64,000 nucleotides of DNA, from contig NZ_RQVQ01000018.1 in the NCBI RefSeq assembly GCF_003865405.1, positions 1 through 64,000 on the forward strand, written 5' to 3'. The translations under genes and the position numbers were made by a program. Of the stretch, positions 45,420 through 55,600 are shown one piece after another. Source of the DNA: Paenimyroides tangerinum (GTDB lineage Bacteria > Bacteroidota > Bacteroidia > Flavobacteriales > Flavobacteriaceae). The notes below the pieces were generated by a model. The model searched no databases and had not been told where the DNA came from. It worked only from the letters and a program-made list of their open reading frames with translations. Numbering within the stretch: the first letter of the stretch is position 1; the number at the start of each line of letters is the position of its first letter.

Positions 45420-45812
45420 ATGAATTTCGAAATTGAAAATTACATTCTAACGCAAACTGAAAACGATCAAAAAATTTGCGCTTTACTTATGCAAACTATT
45501 TGCAATGTATTAACAATGGCTGAATCTAAAATTTGGCATAAACACCCCGTTTGGTTTTTAGACGGTAATCCAATTGTTGGATTTAGCAAACAAAAAAACG
45601 GAATTCGATTAATGTTTTGGAGTGGAATTGATTTTGATGAATCTGAATTAAATGTTCAAGGCAAGAAATTCAAAGATGCTTCAATATTTTATAATAAACT
45701 TGAAGAAATTAAAGTAACCGATTTAAATCGTTGGTTAGAAAAATCAATTGAAATTCAATGGGATTATAAAAACATTGTAAAAAGAAAAGGTATTCTTCTG
45801 AAAATAGAATAA
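45420..45812 (+). CDS. DUF1801 domain protein
   Basis: 130 residues with a YdhG/DUF1801-type core: ESKIWHKHPVWFLDGNPIVG, IRLMFWSGIDFDESEL, and KVTDLNRWLEKSIEIQWDYK. The family has an SRPBCC-unrelated small fold (YdhG-like) and no assigned biochemical role. It lies 10 bases after rsmD on the same strand and ends at a strong terminator. Confidence 0.82.
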   Translation: MNFEIENYILTQTENDQKICALLMQTICNVLTMAESKIWHKHPVWFLDGNPIVGFSKQKNGIRLMFWSGIDFDESELNVQGKKFKDASIFYNKLEEIKVTDLNRWLEKSIEIQWDYKNIVKRKGILLKIE

Positions 45813-45842
45813 AAAAGCTCGAATTTCTTCGAGCTTTTTTGA
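45811..45842 (+). terminator. Terminator of the DUF3822-rsmD-DUF1801 unit
   Basis: AAAAAAGCTCGAA pairs with TTCGAGCTTTTTT around a 4-base loop; it works for both converging genes. Confidence 0.88.
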
Positions 45843-45848
45843 TATCAT

Positions 45849-47045
45849 TTATTTTATATAATCTTCTAAATAAGAAAAACGTTCGGTTAATTTACCGTTT
45901 GTGCAAATTGTTGCGCGTTTCAGAATTTCATCTTTATCTCCATTAAAGAAAGCTGGAATTACAGATTCTAAAAACATTTCTCCAAATCCTTCACTTGCAT
46001 CTTTTGGAAGCTCACAAGGTAAATTATCAACAGCCATAACCGTAATTGCAGCCGGATGATCCAAAGAAACTTCTTTATCTTCACGTGCATAATATCCATA
46101 AAATGGTTCTTCGATTGTTGAACTTCTCAAAGTCGAATCAATTGGACCTAAAATATCACAAGAAATATCACCGATTACTTTAACTTGATTCAAAGGCGCA
46201 TTCAACATTTCTTTAGTTAGGATTTTTGGAGATCCATCTTTATAAAAATGTCCAGCCAAAACAATATCTGCAACTTGAGAAAATTTCTCAAAATCAGATT
46301 CGTAATCATTTGGATTTGCAATAAAATCATCTTTTGTTGCAGGTTTCCCATCAATACGACGGTAATAATCTTCAACATCCAACTGAACATAAACAGGCTC
46401 ATCAAAATCCTTAGTCAAGAACGATTGAATATCTACTTGTTTATATCCAACATCATCAAGTAATTCTTTTGCTCCCATTCCCACTTTACCTGTTCCTGTC
46501 AAAGCAATTTTTAGTGGTGGCATGAAAGGTTTTTGTAAACGTGCAATTAAATCTTGTTTACTACCTAACTTTTCTGCTTTTGCAAGACTAAATAATTCGT
46601 ATTTGATACCGAAGGCTCTCATTGTATTATAAGCTCCAACAATTCCAGCATATCTTCCAAAACCAATCAAACGGATATTATTTTTATCTACTAAAGTCTC
46701 ATGATCAATTAAAGTTATGTTTTTTTCGATACAAGCTTGCAATAATTTTTTATTATAAGGTTGCTTCTTAATTGTATGAGAAAAGAAAAAATATGTTTTA
46801 TTAGGAATTAATTGCTCAACTGGAACTTCTTTTACTCCAAAAAGCACATCGCAATTTGATATATCGCTTAAAATCTCAAAACCAGCTTCTTTATAACTTT
46901 CGTCAGAAAAAACTCTAATATCAGACGATTCAACAAAAAGTTCAGCTTCGTTAAATGTTGTTTTGAATTTTTGTAATGCGTTTGGCGAAAAGACAACACG
47001 TTTATCAGCAGGGATTTTTCCTTCTTTAATTATTCCAAATTTCAT
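45849..47045 (-). CDS. Alanine dehydrogenase / saccharopine dehydrogenase family oxidoreductase
   Basis: 398-residue NAD(P)-dependent amino-acid dehydrogenase. N-terminal catalytic domain MKFGIIKEGKIPADKRVVFS (the ADH/PNT N-terminal pattern), RLIGFGRYAGIVGAYNTMRA, then a Rossmann domain with KIALTGTGKVGMGAKELLDD, and a late catalytic stretch KVIGDISCDILGPIDSTLRS. The GDISCD block is typical of lysine-forming saccharopine dehydrogenase-like enzymes. Start at the ATG at 47045; the frame upstream is AT-rich leader. Which amino acid is used cannot be decided here. Confidence 0.85.
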   Translation of the reverse strand: MKFGIIKEGKIPADKRVVFSPNALQKFKTTFNEAELFVESSDIRVFSDESYKEAGFEILSDISNCDVLFGVKEVPVEQLIPNKTYFFFSHTIKKQPYNKKLLQACIEKNITLIDHETLVDKNNIRLIGFGRYAGIVGAYNTMRAFGIKYELFSLAKAEKLGSKQDLIARLQKPFMPPLKIALTGTGKVGMGAKELLDDVGYKQVDIQSFLTKDFDEPVYVQLDVEDYYRRIDGKPATKDDFIANPNDYESDFEKFSQVADIVLAGHFYKDGSPKILTKEMLNAPLNQVKVIGDISCDILGPIDSTLRSSTIEEPFYGYYAREDKEVSLDHPAAITVMAVDNLPCELPKDASEGFGEMFLESVIPAFFNGDKDEILKRATICTNGKLTERFSYLEDYIK

Positions 47046-47295
47046 ATTAAGATTCTTGATTAGGATTAATCTATTTTTAAAAATAGACTTGCCAAATATA
47101 CAATTCGTAAAAATGAAATACAATTTTTTTTAAGAATAGTTATTTCTCAAGACAAGAGGTTTATTTTTATTGAATATGTTTTAATTTCTTAAAAATTAAA
47201 CAATATAATAATAAATTTAAATTTTAACATTTTTATTATAAAATACTTTGTTATAATTTGTAATTTAGAAATTATTAATATTTAAATCATGCAAA

Positions 47296-47385
47296 ATGGG
47301 AGATAATTTTAAAAATAACCGATACGAAGGAATTGCGATGTTATTTGTGTTATTTATTGCTTTTTTGATATACATAAGTTTCTAA
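47296..47385 (+). CDS. Small single-span membrane protein, 29 residues
   Basis: ATG at 47296 to TAA at 47385 encodes a hydrophilic N-terminus (MGDNFKNNRYEG) followed by one hydrophobic segment (IAMLFVLFIAFLIYISF). It is followed after 34 bases by a strong terminator, and it stands alone in a 413-base gap between two divergent-facing minus-strand genes. The layout (charged head, one membrane helix, own terminator) is that of a genuine small membrane protein, but I know no homologue. Confidence 0.5.
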   Translation: MGDNFKNNRYEGIAMLFVLFIAFLIYISF

Positions 47386-47419
47386 AAAACATCTTATATG
47401 GAATTAAAATCAACACAAT

Positions 47420-47456
47420 AAAAAGTACTCAAAAAAATAGTTTTTGAGTACTTTTT
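47420..47456 (+). terminator. Terminator, bidirectional
   Basis: AAAAAGTACTCAAAAA pairs perfectly with TTTTTGAGTACTTTTT around a 5-base loop; it serves the small membrane protein gene on one side and the rhodanese-thioredoxin gene on the other. Confidence 0.88.
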
Positions 47457-47458
47457 AT

Positions 47459-48202
47459 TCATTTATTCAATTTAGCAACAATACCTTTTTCATCAATAAA
47501 ACCTGTGTGTTCCCAAACAACATTTCCTTTTTTATAAAGCTTTAAAGCTGGTAATCCAGAAACTTTTAATGTTTTAGCTAAACTTGCATTTTCATCAACA
47601 TCAATTTTCAAAACGATTACACGATCTTTATAATCTTTTTCGATTTTATCAATATAAGGTTTCATTTTTTTACAAGGTGCACACCAAACCGCATTAAAAT
47701 CAACCAAAACCAATTTGTCCGAATTGATTAATTTATTATAAGTATCCAAAGTCATTCCATTCGAATCACTTTTGATTCCAACTTCAGGTAAACTTTGAGC
47801 GCGCCATGCCATAATTCCACCATTAAGTTCTAAAACATTTGTATATCCTTTTTCTCGCATTGCAGTTGCAGCTTGATTACTTCTTCCACCACTTAAACAA
47901 TAAACCAAAATAGTCTGATTTTTATCAATTGCTTCTAATTGCGTTTGAAATTCAGAACCTTTCCAATCTAAATTTAATGCATTTTCTAAATGACCTTTTG
48001 AAAATTCTTCAGTTGTTCTAACATCGATTAAAACGGCAGAAGTATTATTTTTAATTAGAGAGTCAAATTCATTTGCAGAATATAGAATCTTAGTTTCAGT
48101 AGCTATTATTTGATCATTCTCTACTTTTGGAGTTTCTTTTTTTGAACTATTGCAACTACAAAAGGCAATTACAACAAATAAAACGATTGTTTTTCTAAAC
48201 AT
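47459..48202 (-). CDS. Rhodanese-thioredoxin fusion lipoprotein
   Basis: 247 residues. Lipoprotein signal (LFVVIAFCSCNSS); a rhodanese domain with the DVRTTEEFSKGHLENALNLD start and the active-site loop YCLSGGRS (Cys102); then a thioredoxin domain with WCAPC at 173-177 and GLPALKLYKKG containing the cis-Pro. Both active sites are intact. Expected in the periplasm or on the outer-membrane inner face, where it could move persulfide sulfur and disulfides; this is inferred from the domains. Single-gene unit. Confidence 0.9.
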   Translation of the reverse strand: MFRKTIVLFVVIAFCSCNSSKKETPKVENDQIIATETKILYSANEFDSLIKNNTSAVLIDVRTTEEFSKGHLENALNLDWKGSEFQTQLEAIDKNQTILVYCLSGGRSNQAATAMREKGYTNVLELNGGIMAWRAQSLPEVGIKSDSNGMTLDTYNKLINSDKLVLVDFNAVWCAPCKKMKPYIDKIEKDYKDRVIVLKIDVDENASLAKTLKVSGLPALKLYKKGNVVWEHTGFIDEKGIVAKLNK

Positions 48203-48224
48203 TATAAATAATTTTTATATACTT

Positions 48225-48232
48225 CAAAAGTA
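48225..48232 (-). promoter_or_regulatory. -7 promoter box of the rhodanese-thioredoxin gene
   Basis: Minus-strand TACTTTTG, matching TAnnTTTG, 22 bases before the ATG at 48202. Confidence 0.5.
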
Positions 48233-48302
48233 AGAAAAGGAAATAGATTAAAAAAAATCAAAACAAAATTTAAAAAGAGTTTATATAATGCTTGTAACTT
48301 AG

Positions 48303-48310
48303 TATTTTTG
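48303..48310 (+). promoter_or_regulatory. -7 promoter box of the GH10-like gene
   Basis: TATTTTTG fits TAnnTTTG; the in-frame TTG at 48308 lies inside it, so the ATG at 48326 is the start. Confidence 0.55.
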
Positions 48311-48325
48311 AAGATATTTTTAGCA

Positions 48326-49906
48326 ATGAAATCATATATATTTAAAATATCATCTTTACTAGGTATTATCGTACTTTCAGCAGTTTCATGTTCAGTTCAG
48401 AAAACCGAAATTAAACTTGATTCAGAAAAAATTAGCGATCACGATTACTACATTCGAAATCCAAAGGAACTAAATGTAGAAGAATTTTCTAATTACAAAG
48501 TTCAATTACCAGAAACAAACCGTGAATTTAGAGGAGTTTGGATTGCTACAGTTGCTAACATTAATTGGCCTTCAAAAAAAAATCTGACTGTTTTTGAACA
48601 AAAAACAGAAGCTATAAAATTACTTGATCTGCTTGATGAAATGAATTTCAATGCTGTGATTCTTCAAGTTCGTCCATCGGCAGATGCGTTATACCAAAGT
48701 AAATTTGAACCATGGTCGTATTTTTTAACAGGAGAAATTGGTAAAACTCCAGCTCCTTTTTATGATCCTTTACAATTTTGGATTGATGAAGCTCATAAAA
48801 GAGGAATGGAATTACATGTTTGGTTAAATCCATATCGAGCACATCATTCAAATGGTGGAAAAGTTACAAAAGAAGCAATGCCAAACAAAATGCCAAATGA
48901 AATTGTTCGATTAAAAAATGGAATGTATTGGTTTGATCCTTCAAATAAAAAAACTCAAGATCACGTTTCGAATGTTGTTACTGACATCGTAAAACGATAC
49001 GACATTGATGGCGTTCATTTTGACGATTATTTTTATCCATACGCTTCTTACAATGGAGGTGCAGATTTTCCTGATCAAAAAACTTGGAATGAATACATAA
49101 ATTCTGGTGGTTTATTAAAAAAAGCAGATTGGAGAAGACATAATGTAAATGTATTTATCGAACGCATTTATAAAGAAATAAAAACAGAAAAAAGACATGT
49201 GAAATTTGGAATTAGTCCGTTTGGAATTTGGAAATCAGGTTATCCTGAAGGAACTGTTGGCTTATCTCAATATGACGAACTTTATGCAGATGCAAAACTT
49301 TGGTTAAACAACGGTTGGATTGATTATTTTACACCGCAATTATATTGGCCAATTGATTCGAAAAGACAAAGTTTCGCTAAATTATTGAAATGGTGGAAAG
49401 ACGAAAATACTAAGAATCGTCATTTATGGCCGGGATTAAACACAGTTGAAGTAAATGCAAAAGATCGATCAGTTGAAATATCGAATCAAATCAATTTAAC
49501 GAAAGAAATTGTTCCAGAAAGTGCTGGAGTTGTTCATTACAGTATGGCTGGATTAACTAAAAATCCTTCGTTAATGAAAAATTTGAAAGAAAATGTCTAT
49601 AAAGAAAAAGCTTTAGTTCCAGCTTCGGGTTGGTTACAATCTGAATACATTTATAAACCTTCGATTAATATTAATAAAAATAAAGAAAGTGTAGCTGTCG
49701 ATTGGTCTATAAAAAATCCAAAAATAGTAACCAAATGGGTTTTATATAAACGTTTTGGAGATGATTGGGAAATGGAAATTTTAAAATCACATCAAAATTC
49801 ATCAAATATAGAAAACTACAAAAACGGAAAAAAACTAAATACGGTTGCGATTCGTGCAATTGATCGCTTAGGAAACGAAAGCGAATATGACGCAAAATCA
49901 ATCTAA
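48326..49906 (+). CDS. Family 10-like glycosyl hydrolase (GHL10/DUF187), lipoprotein
   Basis: 526 residues. Lipoprotein signal (GIIVLSAVSCSVQKT). TIM-barrel GHL10 domain: REFRGVWIATVANINWPSKK, LDEMNFNAVILQVRPSADAL, ELHVWLNPYRAHH, DIDGVHFDDYFYPY (catalytic acid region), KFGISPFGIWKSGYP, and WIDYFTPQLYW. The C-terminal approximately 90 residues look like a fibronectin-type domain. Family members act on cell-envelope or polysaccharide substrates; the E. coli relative is the YngK/DigH type that removes glycans from denuded peptidoglycan. Terminator follows. Confidence 0.9.
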   Translation: MKSYIFKISSLLGIIVLSAVSCSVQKTEIKLDSEKISDHDYYIRNPKELNVEEFSNYKVQLPETNREFRGVWIATVANINWPSKKNLTVFEQKTEAIKLLDLLDEMNFNAVILQVRPSADALYQSKFEPWSYFLTGEIGKTPAPFYDPLQFWIDEAHKRGMELHVWLNPYRAHHSNGGKVTKEAMPNKMPNEIVRLKNGMYWFDPSNKKTQDHVSNVVTDIVKRYDIDGVHFDDYFYPYASYNGGADFPDQKTWNEYINSGGLLKKADWRRHNVNVFIERIYKEIKTEKRHVKFGISPFGIWKSGYPEGTVGLSQYDELYADAKLWLNNGWIDYFTPQLYWPIDSKRQSFAKLLKWWKDENTKNRHLWPGLNTVEVNAKDRSVEISNQINLTKEIVPESAGVVHYSMAGLTKNPSLMKNLKENVYKEKALVPASGWLQSEYIYKPSININKNKESVAVDWSIKNPKIVTKWVLYKRFGDDWEMEILKSHQNSSNIENYKNGKKLNTVAIRAIDRLGNESEYDAKSI

Positions 49907-49914
49907 TTTAAATT

Positions 49915-49967
49915 TAAAAAACTCTTTATTCATGACGTTCTGAACTTCATTAATAAAGAGTTTTTTT
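49915..49967 (+). terminator. Terminator of the GH10-like gene
   Basis: AAAAAACTCTTTATT pairs with AATAAAGAGTTTTTT around a roughly 21-base loop, followed by T. Confidence 0.75.
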
Positions 49968-50137
49968 ATCAATTCCCCTAAAAATTACTCGTTTTGATGA
50001 CAATCGCAACACAATTCTACAAATGTTAAAAAACACAACACCTTATAAAACAACAACTTAAAATAAGGAACAACTTTTGAAATTTGATAAGTGAGAAAAA
50101 CTCACAAATTAGTCAATCTTATCAAAATATATTTCAA

Positions 50138-51562
50138 ATGTTAGAAAATGTTCATTACAATGAAAGTTCTAAATCGGAAAGCTCAAAACTGTCAAGTAAA
50201 TTTAATGCTTCATTATTTTCAAAAATAGATAGAAGCAATTTTAGATCGAAAGATTATTTTGTTTTTTCGATTACAGCCTTCACAATCTTAGTTAGTCTCT
50301 TTTTGATTTACTATTTACAGCACGATTTTGAGGAGTTACATCTATCTAGAACTAAAACTATTTGGGGGCAACTCTTACTTGGTTTATCTTATTTATTATT
50401 GATATATCAAATCATTTTTATTTTTTATATCATTTATAAATTTTCAAAATACAAAGCTATAGAATCGGTTTCTGATTCTGAATTACCAACTTGTACAGTA
50501 ATTGTTCCAGCTTATAATGAAGGAAAACTAGTATTAGACACATTAAGAAGTTTGGTTGCAAACGATTATCCAAAAGAAAAGCTTCAAATCAAGGCCATTG
50601 ACGATGGTTCAAAAGATGATACTTGGAAATGGATGCTTGAAGCTAAAAAAGAATTAGGAAATCGTATTGAAATTTTTCAACAACCCAAAAATATGGGAAA
50701 ACGACATGCACTTTACCATGGTTTCACAACTGGAACAGGTGATGTTTTTGTGACAGTTGATAGTGATTCGATTGTAAAGCAAGATACTTTAAGAAATTTA
50801 GTTTCACCTTTTGTTACAAATAAAAACTGTGGAGCTGTTGGTGGAAATGTTCGTGTATTGAACAAGAAACAAGGATTGATACCAAAGATGTTAAACGTAA
50901 CCTTTGTTTTTAGTTTTGAATTTATTCGATCTGCACAGAGCGTTTCGGGATCGGTACTTTGCACGCCTGGAGCTTTAGCCGCATATAAAAGAAGTGCTGT
51001 TCTAAATTGTTTAGAAGATTGGATCAATCAAACATTTATGGGAAAATCATCTGACATTGGAGAAGATCGTGCCTTAACAAACATGATTTTAAAACAAGGT
51101 TTACACGTACTTTTTCAAAAAAATTCTTTTGTTTATACCAATAGTCCAGAAAGCTATCAACAATTGAACAAAATGTTTATCCGTTGGGAAAGAAGTAATG
51201 TGAGAGAAAATATTGAAATGACAAAATTTGCATTTTCAAATTTCAGAAAAGAACAAAAATTTGATGCGCGATTTTTACTAATCAATCAATGGATCAAAGT
51301 GATTCTGTCAATTCCATTTACATTATTAATGTTCTATTTAATCATTTCTAATCCGATCTTATTTTTAAGTTCAACTTTTTTTGGAATTTTCATTTTCTCT
51401 ACTGTTCAAGTGATTTTATATTCAAAAAGATATAATTTCTTAGAATCATTATGGTTTTATACTTATAGTATTTTTTACACGTTTACACTATTTTGGATTA
51501 CACCTTATTCTATTCTAACAGTAGGAAAAAAAGGCTGGTTAACACGTGAAATAAACAATTAA
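50138..51562 (+). CDS. Processive membrane glycosyltransferase, GT2 family
   Basis: 474 residues. N-terminal pair of membrane segments, a cytoplasmic GT-A domain with DDGSKDD (D155-D156 region), DSDS (about 208), the catalytic GED (308-310) and RW (349-350, from the Q/RxxRW acceptor motif), then three or four C-terminal membrane segments. This is the layout of hyaluronan/chitin/cellulose-synthase-like enzymes that build and export a polysaccharide. No c-di-GMP PilZ domain is present. Start at the ATG at 50138; an upstream in-frame TTG at 50084 is less likely. No partner genes nearby. Confidence 0.88.
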   Translation: MLENVHYNESSKSESSKLSSKFNASLFSKIDRSNFRSKDYFVFSITAFTILVSLFLIYYLQHDFEELHLSRTKTIWGQLLLGLSYLLLIYQIIFIFYIIYKFSKYKAIESVSDSELPTCTVIVPAYNEGKLVLDTLRSLVANDYPKEKLQIKAIDDGSKDDTWKWMLEAKKELGNRIEIFQQPKNMGKRHALYHGFTTGTGDVFVTVDSDSIVKQDTLRNLVSPFVTNKNCGAVGGNVRVLNKKQGLIPKMLNVTFVFSFEFIRSAQSVSGSVLCTPGALAAYKRSAVLNCLEDWINQTFMGKSSDIGEDRALTNMILKQGLHVLFQKNSFVYTNSPESYQQLNKMFIRWERSNVRENIEMTKFAFSNFRKEQKFDARFLLINQWIKVILSIPFTLLMFYLIISNPILFLSSTFFGIFIFSTVQVILYSKRYNFLESLWFYTYSIFYTFTLFWITPYSILTVGKKGWLTREINN

Positions 51563-51609
51563 AACTTATGAAAAAGAGTTGAAATCTGCATTCGTTTTTA
51601 TTTACTCTG

Positions 51610-51642
51610 AAAAGCTGTTTATTAATTTAGACAGCTTTTTTA
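51610..51642 (+). terminator. Terminator of the glycosyltransferase gene
   Basis: AAAGCTGTTT and the later AGACAGCTTTTTT form a short stem (AAGCTGT/ACAGCTT) followed by T. Confidence 0.75.
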
Positions 51643-51947
51643 TTTAAAAAAACACCAATGAGAAATGATATATTAAATCTGCATGTAAAAGTATTATATT
51701 AGTTAAATAATTATTTGTTGTGTACTATAATTAAAGTGTCAAAATATCAAAAAAAACAGTTAGTTTTCAAATACAATTCAGGTAATATTAATACTTAAAA
51801 CCCTCTTAATAAGTATTAAAGAAAAGTTTATTTTAATCAATTAGCCCGAGACTAAACCTCGTGAAATTCTTTCGATTAAATTAAAATTCTTTAGTTGATA
51901 TTATTAAATTTGATAATTAACTATTATATCATAAAAAAATATTATTT
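51643..51947. other. AT-rich intergenic stretch
   Basis: About 300 bases without a recognisable gene or stable RNA. A slightly GC-richer patch near 51841-51875 (around GCCCGAGACTAAACCTCGTG) can form only a weak hairpin. Confidence 0.4.
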
Positions 51948-52310
51948 ATGACAACAACACAAGAACATGATGCGAAAATAGCAAAGTTGGTATTTGCTTC
52001 AGTATATCCTCATTATTTAAAAAAAATAGAAACAAAGGGTAGAACGGTAACTGAATTACATCAAGTAATTGAATGGTTAACAGGTTTTGATGAAAACTCA
52101 CTTCAACAATTAATTGATGAAAAAGTTAATTTTCAGATTTTTTTTGAACGTGCAAACTTAAACACGAATGCTCATTTAATTAAAGGCATTATATGTGGTT
52201 ATCGTATTGAAGATATTGAAACACCTTTAACAAAACAAGCTCGATATTTAGATAAATTAATAGATGAGCTAGCTAAAGGCAAATCGATGGATAAAATATT
52301 TCGGAAATAA
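51948..52310 (+). CDS. DUF2200 family protein
   Basis: 120 residues, cytoplasmic. Matches the DUF2200 family over its whole length: KIAKLVFASVYPHYLKKIET, KGRTVTELHQVIEWLTGFDE, FFERANLNTNAHLIKGIICG YRIEDI and the tail QARYLDKLIDELAKGKSMDK. No biochemical function is known for the family. Single-gene unit with a strong terminator overlapping its stop. Confidence 0.88.
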   Translation: MTTTQEHDAKIAKLVFASVYPHYLKKIETKGRTVTELHQVIEWLTGFDENSLQQLIDEKVNFQIFFERANLNTNAHLIKGIICGYRIEDIETPLTKQARYLDKLIDELAKGKSMDKIFRK

Positions 52311-52340
52311 TAAAGTCAGAACTTTCGTTCTGACTTTATT
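52309..52340 (+). terminator. Terminator of the DUF2200 gene
   Basis: AATAAAGTCAGAAC pairs perfectly with GTTCTGACTTTATT around TTTC. Confidence 0.85.
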
Positions 52341-52341
52341 A

Positions 52342-52662
52342 TTATGATAGTTGAATATTAGCATTCAATCCTTTTAATTTTTGAATAAAATCTTCTTTTA
52401 AATGTTCGATTTCATACGTTCCTTTTTTATCACCACTCGATACGATTAAACCTTTTTCAGTTCGTGTAACTGTATCAATTAAATCGATATTTATAAACAA
52501 AACATCATAAATTTCTTTTGGTTTAGCAGGATAAAAAACCATTCTTTTATTGGTTAACATTAAATCGCCTTCTTCATTTTTTTCATCTTTTACATTGGCG
52601 ATAAAAATTGCTTTTTCATCTGGTTGGAAGCTATTTTGAAAAGCTTCGAATATATGTTCCAT
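52342..52662 (-). CDS. PH/GRAM-like small protein
   Basis: 106 residues. DEKAIFIANVKDEKNEEGDL followed by MLTNKRMVFYPAKPKEIYDV and LFINIDLIDTVTRTEKGLIV gives the beta-strand pattern of bacterial PH (GRAM-like) domains, as in proteins that read xxLTNKRxxxY...IxLxxI. Cytoplasmic, function unknown. Its start overlaps the tamB stop by one base, so it is co-expressed with tamB as the second gene. Confidence 0.7.
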   Translation of the reverse strand: MEHIFEAFQNSFQPDEKAIFIANVKDEKNEEGDLMLTNKRMVFYPAKPKEIYDVLFINIDLIDTVTRTEKGLIVSSGDKKGTYEIEHLKEDFIQKLKGLNANIQLS

Positions 52663-55600
52663 TATTTTTCTTTATTTATTGGTGGCTCTTCATTATCACT
52701 TTGTTCATCTCTCCTATTTTCTTGAAACTTTAAGAAATCAACTCCATAATCATCATCTGGAATTTGCTCATCCGTTTTCTTTTTATTTTGCTCGATGGCT
52801 TTTTCTTTAGCACGTTTATCAGCACGAATCATTATTTTTTGAATTAATTCTTTGAATGTATCGAAACCAACTTCATAGGTAATACCAACACCTTGAGTAT
52901 ATCCGATTCCTTCTCCAATATAATTAATATCATTCTCGCGATTGAAAACTCGACCACGTAAAGTACCGTCTTCATTTAACAACAATTGAATTTCAACATC
53001 ACCAATAATTACATTATCTTCAGCTCCACCAACTGGAACACCAAGTTTTCCATTTACAAAAACACGATCACTTATTTGAGTTTGAAGCGTTACACCTACT
53101 CGAGCGGCATCATCATCTGCTAATGGATTACGTGCACTTTGAGAATAGGTCATCCCTATTTTAACTTTACTATCTTCATCAGAAAATAAATCATCAAATA
53201 AACTACTTGCACGTTCAAATAAACTACCATAAACTACAGATGTATCAGAACTTGCACTAATAAAACTACCAGTTGCTAACAATGCAAATGCTTGAGTTTC
53301 TCGAGTATCTTTATCAGATAATTTATATTCTAATTCAGACTTAATAGTTGAACTCACATTTGGAAAATTAATCTCAAAATCAATATTCGGATTAGAAAGA
53401 TTACCTGTCAACACAATGGCAACCTCAGTATCTACTTTTCTATTAATTGCAGAGTTTTCAACTATAATTGCCGGATTTGCTTGTGTTTTATAAATGGCAC
53501 TTAAATCTAAAGCTGCGTTTAATGGATCGCCATCCCAACGAATTGTACCGTATTTTTTAACAGTAAACTTTTTATCAATTACCAATCCATATTTATAGTT
53601 ATAATAACCTTCATAAACTTGGAAATCACCCCACATATTAAAACTTCCCAACGTATTAATTTGCATGGTTATAAAACCTACTCCTTTACCTTTCATTGCA
53701 TGACCAGTTGCAGGATCAAGAATAACTTCAATCTCAGCTTCTGGTGTTATTTCAAATTCAAAATCTAATTGAATTCCACCAAATTGATTGACATTATTCG
53801 TTTCTACAATTCCCAATTCACGATTACGTTTTTCTTCTGGAGAAAGGAAATGTATAAAGTTATTATCTCCAACTCCGCCAGAATCACCTAATGGAATTTT
53901 TATATTGGTTCCTTTTTCAGATTTTGCTTCAATTTTGATTTGTAAAGCTTCTGCAGGACCAACAATTGTTGCGAAACCATCAATAAATGCAGTTCCATAA
54001 TATGGAGTTCCTTCAATATATTTAGTATCTAAAGCTAACAAATTATTAGAACTTAAGCGTACATTCAAATTCCAATCTTGGAAAGCTTTATGCGCAATTG
54101 TACCATTTACAATACCTTTCGTTTGGTATTTTGAATCAATAATATTTGCATTTCGTAAGATAAATTTTGATTCAGTAACATCTAAAGTTGTATTTTCTTC
54201 AAACAAATAATCAACACCAGTAAAAACTGGGCGCATTCCCGAATTTTTTAAATACAAACGTCCGTCAATCGCTGGTTTTTTATGCGTGCCTTTAACAGCA
54301 ATTCTTCCAGAAGCATCGCCTCGAACATCAGCCATAATACTTGATAATAACGGAGCAATTGACTTTAAATTGAAATCGACAAAACCAGCTTCTAAATCTA
54401 AAACACTAGCATTCTTTTGAACATTAATATTTCCATTTAGGAAGAAACTTTCAATGTCATCATTTTCGATAGTTGAATTAACTTTAAAATTACGCAATGA
54501 TTCATCTCCTTTAACATCAAAACTGAATAATCCTAAAAGAATATCATTCACAGTTAAATCATCTATGGTTAAATGTGAAGTTGGTTTAAAGATTTTATTT
54601 TCTTGGATAAATGATATGTTTCCGTTTACTAAACCTGCAAAACTTAAATTATTTAAATCAGGAGTAACCTTTGCTAAATCAACTTTATCAAAAGTCAAAT
54701 TTATATCTTTATAGGTTGAATCACGCATTACTCCGTTTAAACGTACCAATTGTTCGTTATGAGAAAGTGAGATTTCTTCAACATTAAAATCTGTTAACTT
54801 TTTATTGAAAACAATTCTATTTGATGCATCATCATCTTCATTCAAATACCATAATGAATTCTTGAAATTCACTTCTGATTTTTGTAAACCAACAATTGAC
54901 TTATTTCCTTCATCAATTGTGTAATACAAGTTTAGATTGTAATAATCTTTAGCTTCTTTTCCACCTTTAAACTCAGTACGAGCAAATAAAGTATCGTTCT
55001 GTGTAATATTGATAAAATTAAATTCAGTTATATCGTAATTCGGAATTTGAATGGAATCAATAGTTATATAAGTATTAAATAATGGATTCTTGTTATCGAC
55101 AGTAACGTCAATTTTTTTCAAAGAATTTTGAGCGAGTTTTACATAAGGTGAATTTAAATTGAATTTAAAATCACCGTCATCAGCATTAATATTTCCCTGA
55201 ACCTTGGTATTTTCACTAATTTCAATATTAGGAACAAATATTTCTATAATTTTACTATTAATATCAAAATCGAATTCCATAAACTGACCTTCAGCCAATT
55301 TATTAGGTTTATAATTTGTGTAAATACTTCCTAAAGCATTTTCGATAATGTCTTTTACTTGTTTTAATTGATATTTTCCACGTACATAGCCATCAAGAAT
55401 ATCAGGGGAATTCATTTCAATAGTTCGAACTCCTTCTTCATCAAAAGATGATTTTAATTCGAAATTATCGAAGAAAAATTGTTCTTCTGAGTTTTGATAA
55501 AATGCATTTTCAACATGAAGACTTCCAGCAAAATCATCGATAGAATTCCCTGTTGCATTTAAAACAATATTTCCTTTGAATTCTGAAATTGAATCTTTTA

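Noticed and set aside
45420..45812. Toxin-antitoxin member
   Set aside because: The sequence fits the DUF1801 (YdhG-like) family and there is no partner gene; it sits in an rsmD operon.
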